Of a stretch of 64,000 nt of DNA, positions 63,249-64,000 are shown piece after piece. Position 1 is the stretch's first letter. Each line of letters begins with the position of its first letter. Below the pieces are notes generated by a model. The model saw nothing but the letters and a program-made list of their open reading frames with translations, searched no databases and was not told the origin of the DNA. Source of the DNA: Rhizobium sp. Q54 (GTDB taxonomy: Bacteria; Pseudomonadota; Alphaproteobacteria; UBA2966; CAIVPW01); assembly GCA_945947575.1 (NCBI GenBank), contig CAMEYM010000004.1, positions 56,684 to 120,683 on the forward strand, in the 5' to 3' direction. The position numbers and the translations under genes are program-made.

Positions 63249-63480
63249 TACCCCCTAGGCCCATTGCGGGTGGGCCCGATAGGCGGCTTGACGTGGTTGG
63301 CGCATAGTGCGCTGGAGTTGAGCAACCCCTGAGGCGAAACGCTACGTACCGCACCCTGAACTCGCACGAAGCGATCCACCACAACAACAACGAGTGTGAT
63401 GCCGGTTCCCCGCATCTTGCCGGAATCCCGGGCCAGAATCCCGGGAGAGTACGGTGGCGGGCCGATATGCGCCGCGAGGG

Positions 63481-63942
63481 TCAGCGCAGTTCGATGAGCA
63501 GCGCCAGCGCAGATTTCAGATCGAGGATGTCGAAGGGCTTGGTGACTACCGGCGCCTTGGCGAAGCGTGGCTCAACGCCGGCAATGCCGTACGCGGTGCT
63601 GAACAGGAAGGGCACCGCGCGCGCGGCGAGCGCGTCGGCCACGGGCCATACCATTTCCCGGCCGAGGTTGCAGTCGAGGACGGCCGCGCCGGGCAGCGCC
63701 GCGCCGGAGTTCAAGAGTGCGCACGCCGCGGCGACGCCGCCCACCGGTCCGACAACCTCGCAGCCAAACTCCTCCAACATGTCACTTATCGTGAGGGCGA
63801 CGAGGACTTCGTCTTCGACGACGAGGATGCGGGGGGGGGGGGGGAGGGGCCCAATCGTTGATAGGCCAAGGCGCGTGGTTACGGAGGGTGGTCCATCGTA
63901 ATCCCTAGGCGATCTCTTCACGCGGGAATTCGCGCCCCGCAC
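63481..63942 (-). CDS. Stand-alone receiver-domain response regulator
   Basis: A protein of up to 153 residues containing one CheY-like receiver (about 37-150). The phosphorylation site is Asp in A-A-V-L-D-C-N-L-G; the acidic pair is V-V-E-D-E, Thr is in L-F-S-T-A-Y and the Lys is in V-T-K-P-F-D. No output domain is present. The N-terminus passes through a run of 14 C on the coding strand (four Pro codons plus parts), and the start is uncertain (GTG at 63942). Stop TGA at 63481. Confidence 0.8.
   Translation of the reverse strand: MRGANSRVKRSPRDYDGPPSVTTRLGLSTIGPLPPPPRILVVEDEVLVALTISDMLEEFGCEVVGPVGGVAAACALLNSGAALPGAAVLDCNLGREMVWPVADALAARAVPFLFSTAYGIAGVEPRFAKAPVVTKPFDILDLKSALALLIELR
63831..63844. 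repeat. Homopolymer of 14 G inside the receiver gene
   Basis: Fourteen consecutive G on the plus strand, then A and four more G. It lies in the first codons of the receiver gene. Such a tract is prone to slippage and to sequencing error, and a one-base change would shift the frame of any upstream start. Confidence 0.9.
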
Positions 63943-64000
63943 CCAACCCCAATGGAAATCCTAGGCATGGCCTCAACCCCGTCACGCGCGACCTCCCTGT

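Larger units (their letters stand above)
62558..63480. other. Gene-poor interval after tRNA-Arg
   Basis: Over 920 bases without a convincing large gene. Short frames have mixed codon use. It contains a perfect 11-bp hairpin (62967-62977 with 62984-62994), one possible small gene (63051-63248, minus strand) and a 10-base direct repeat, GAATCCCGGG, at 63423-63432 and 63436-63445. It may be an eroded former insert next to the tRNA. Confidence 0.5.

Noticed and set aside
62558..63480. CRISPR-like or transposon repeats
   Set aside because: The only repeats are one hairpin and one 10-base direct repeat; there are no regular spacers, transposase frame or terminal inverted repeats.

Overview
The window is about 64 kb of very GC-rich DNA, densely packed with genes on both strands. 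It reads as the chromosome of an alphaproteobacterium. Supporting signs are an RpoH-type sigma factor with an RpoH box, a CarD regulator, a FdxA-type ferredoxin, a SUV3-like helicase, the aerobic cobaltochelatase-type pair CobS/CobT beside a J-domain protein and L28, and the run rpmH-rnpA-yidD-yidC-engB next to argB. The order or genus cannot be fixed from the sequence alone. No CRISPR array, rRNA, insertion sequence or prophage was seen.

0-5 kb: a periplasmic cluster linked to PQQ-dependent alcohol oxidation (two cupredoxin-like paralogues, a Tat-exported beta-propeller, an ABC binding protein and a PedC-like permease, with no ATPase gene visible), then a Tat-exported ApbE flavin transferase. 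5-12 kb: a membrane-anchored domain protein, then a complete branched-chain-amino-acid-type ABC importer with its binding protein divergent from livG-livF-livH-livM, followed by a TPR protein. 12-18 kb: a Kef-type K+ efflux pair, a DUF2927 protein, tRNA-Arg(CCT), a lone SNase-like protein and an M48 protease. 18-28 kb: a minus-strand block of rpoH, a degenerate PPP-type phosphatase, carD, fdxA, a TerB-like gene, an S4 RNA-binding gene and a SUV3-like helicase, with a fused Mo/2Fe-2S oxidoreductase on the opposite strand between carD and fdxA. 28-34 kb: a DUF4389 pair, an AlkD-like protein, rpmB, and a phytase-like protein next to cobT, cobS and a J-domain protein. 35-50 kb: housekeeping genes (def-fmt-truA; dapE, dapD, a HAD nucleotidase; argB; engB, yidC, yidD, rnpA, rpmH) interrupted by c-di-GMP genes (EAL, DUF2336, MASE1-GGDEF) and an orphan gene with a striking operator. 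50-58 kb: an orphan histidine kinase, a small lipoprotein, a P1 peptidase, a peptide-binding protein, an AbrB/VapC toxin-antitoxin module, an ArsR/SRPBCC pair and an OmpA-like lipoprotein.

58.4-62.4 kb holds the most unusual object: four consecutive same-strand genes, each encoding an exported or membrane-anchored protein with two SNase-like modules. The genes follow an A-B-A-B pattern (anchored, secreted, anchored, secreted). All eight modules carry an almost invariant four-cysteine signature, and none keeps the complete staphylococcal-nuclease catalytic triad. This looks like a duplicated two-gene envelope system of non-canonical SNase folds. The window ends with tRNA-Arg(ACG), a gene-poor 0.9 kb and a receiver-domain gene whose N-terminus crosses a 14-bp homopolymer.

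Regulatory structure is rich. There are strong hairpin terminators, a sigma-70-like promoter and a long hairpin in the rpoH leader, a tandem pair of 14-bp palindromes before the orphan gene at 43.8 kb, and inverted repeats at the toxin-antitoxin and arsR genes. Three of nine convergent gene pairs end on a shared CTAG tetranucleotide.
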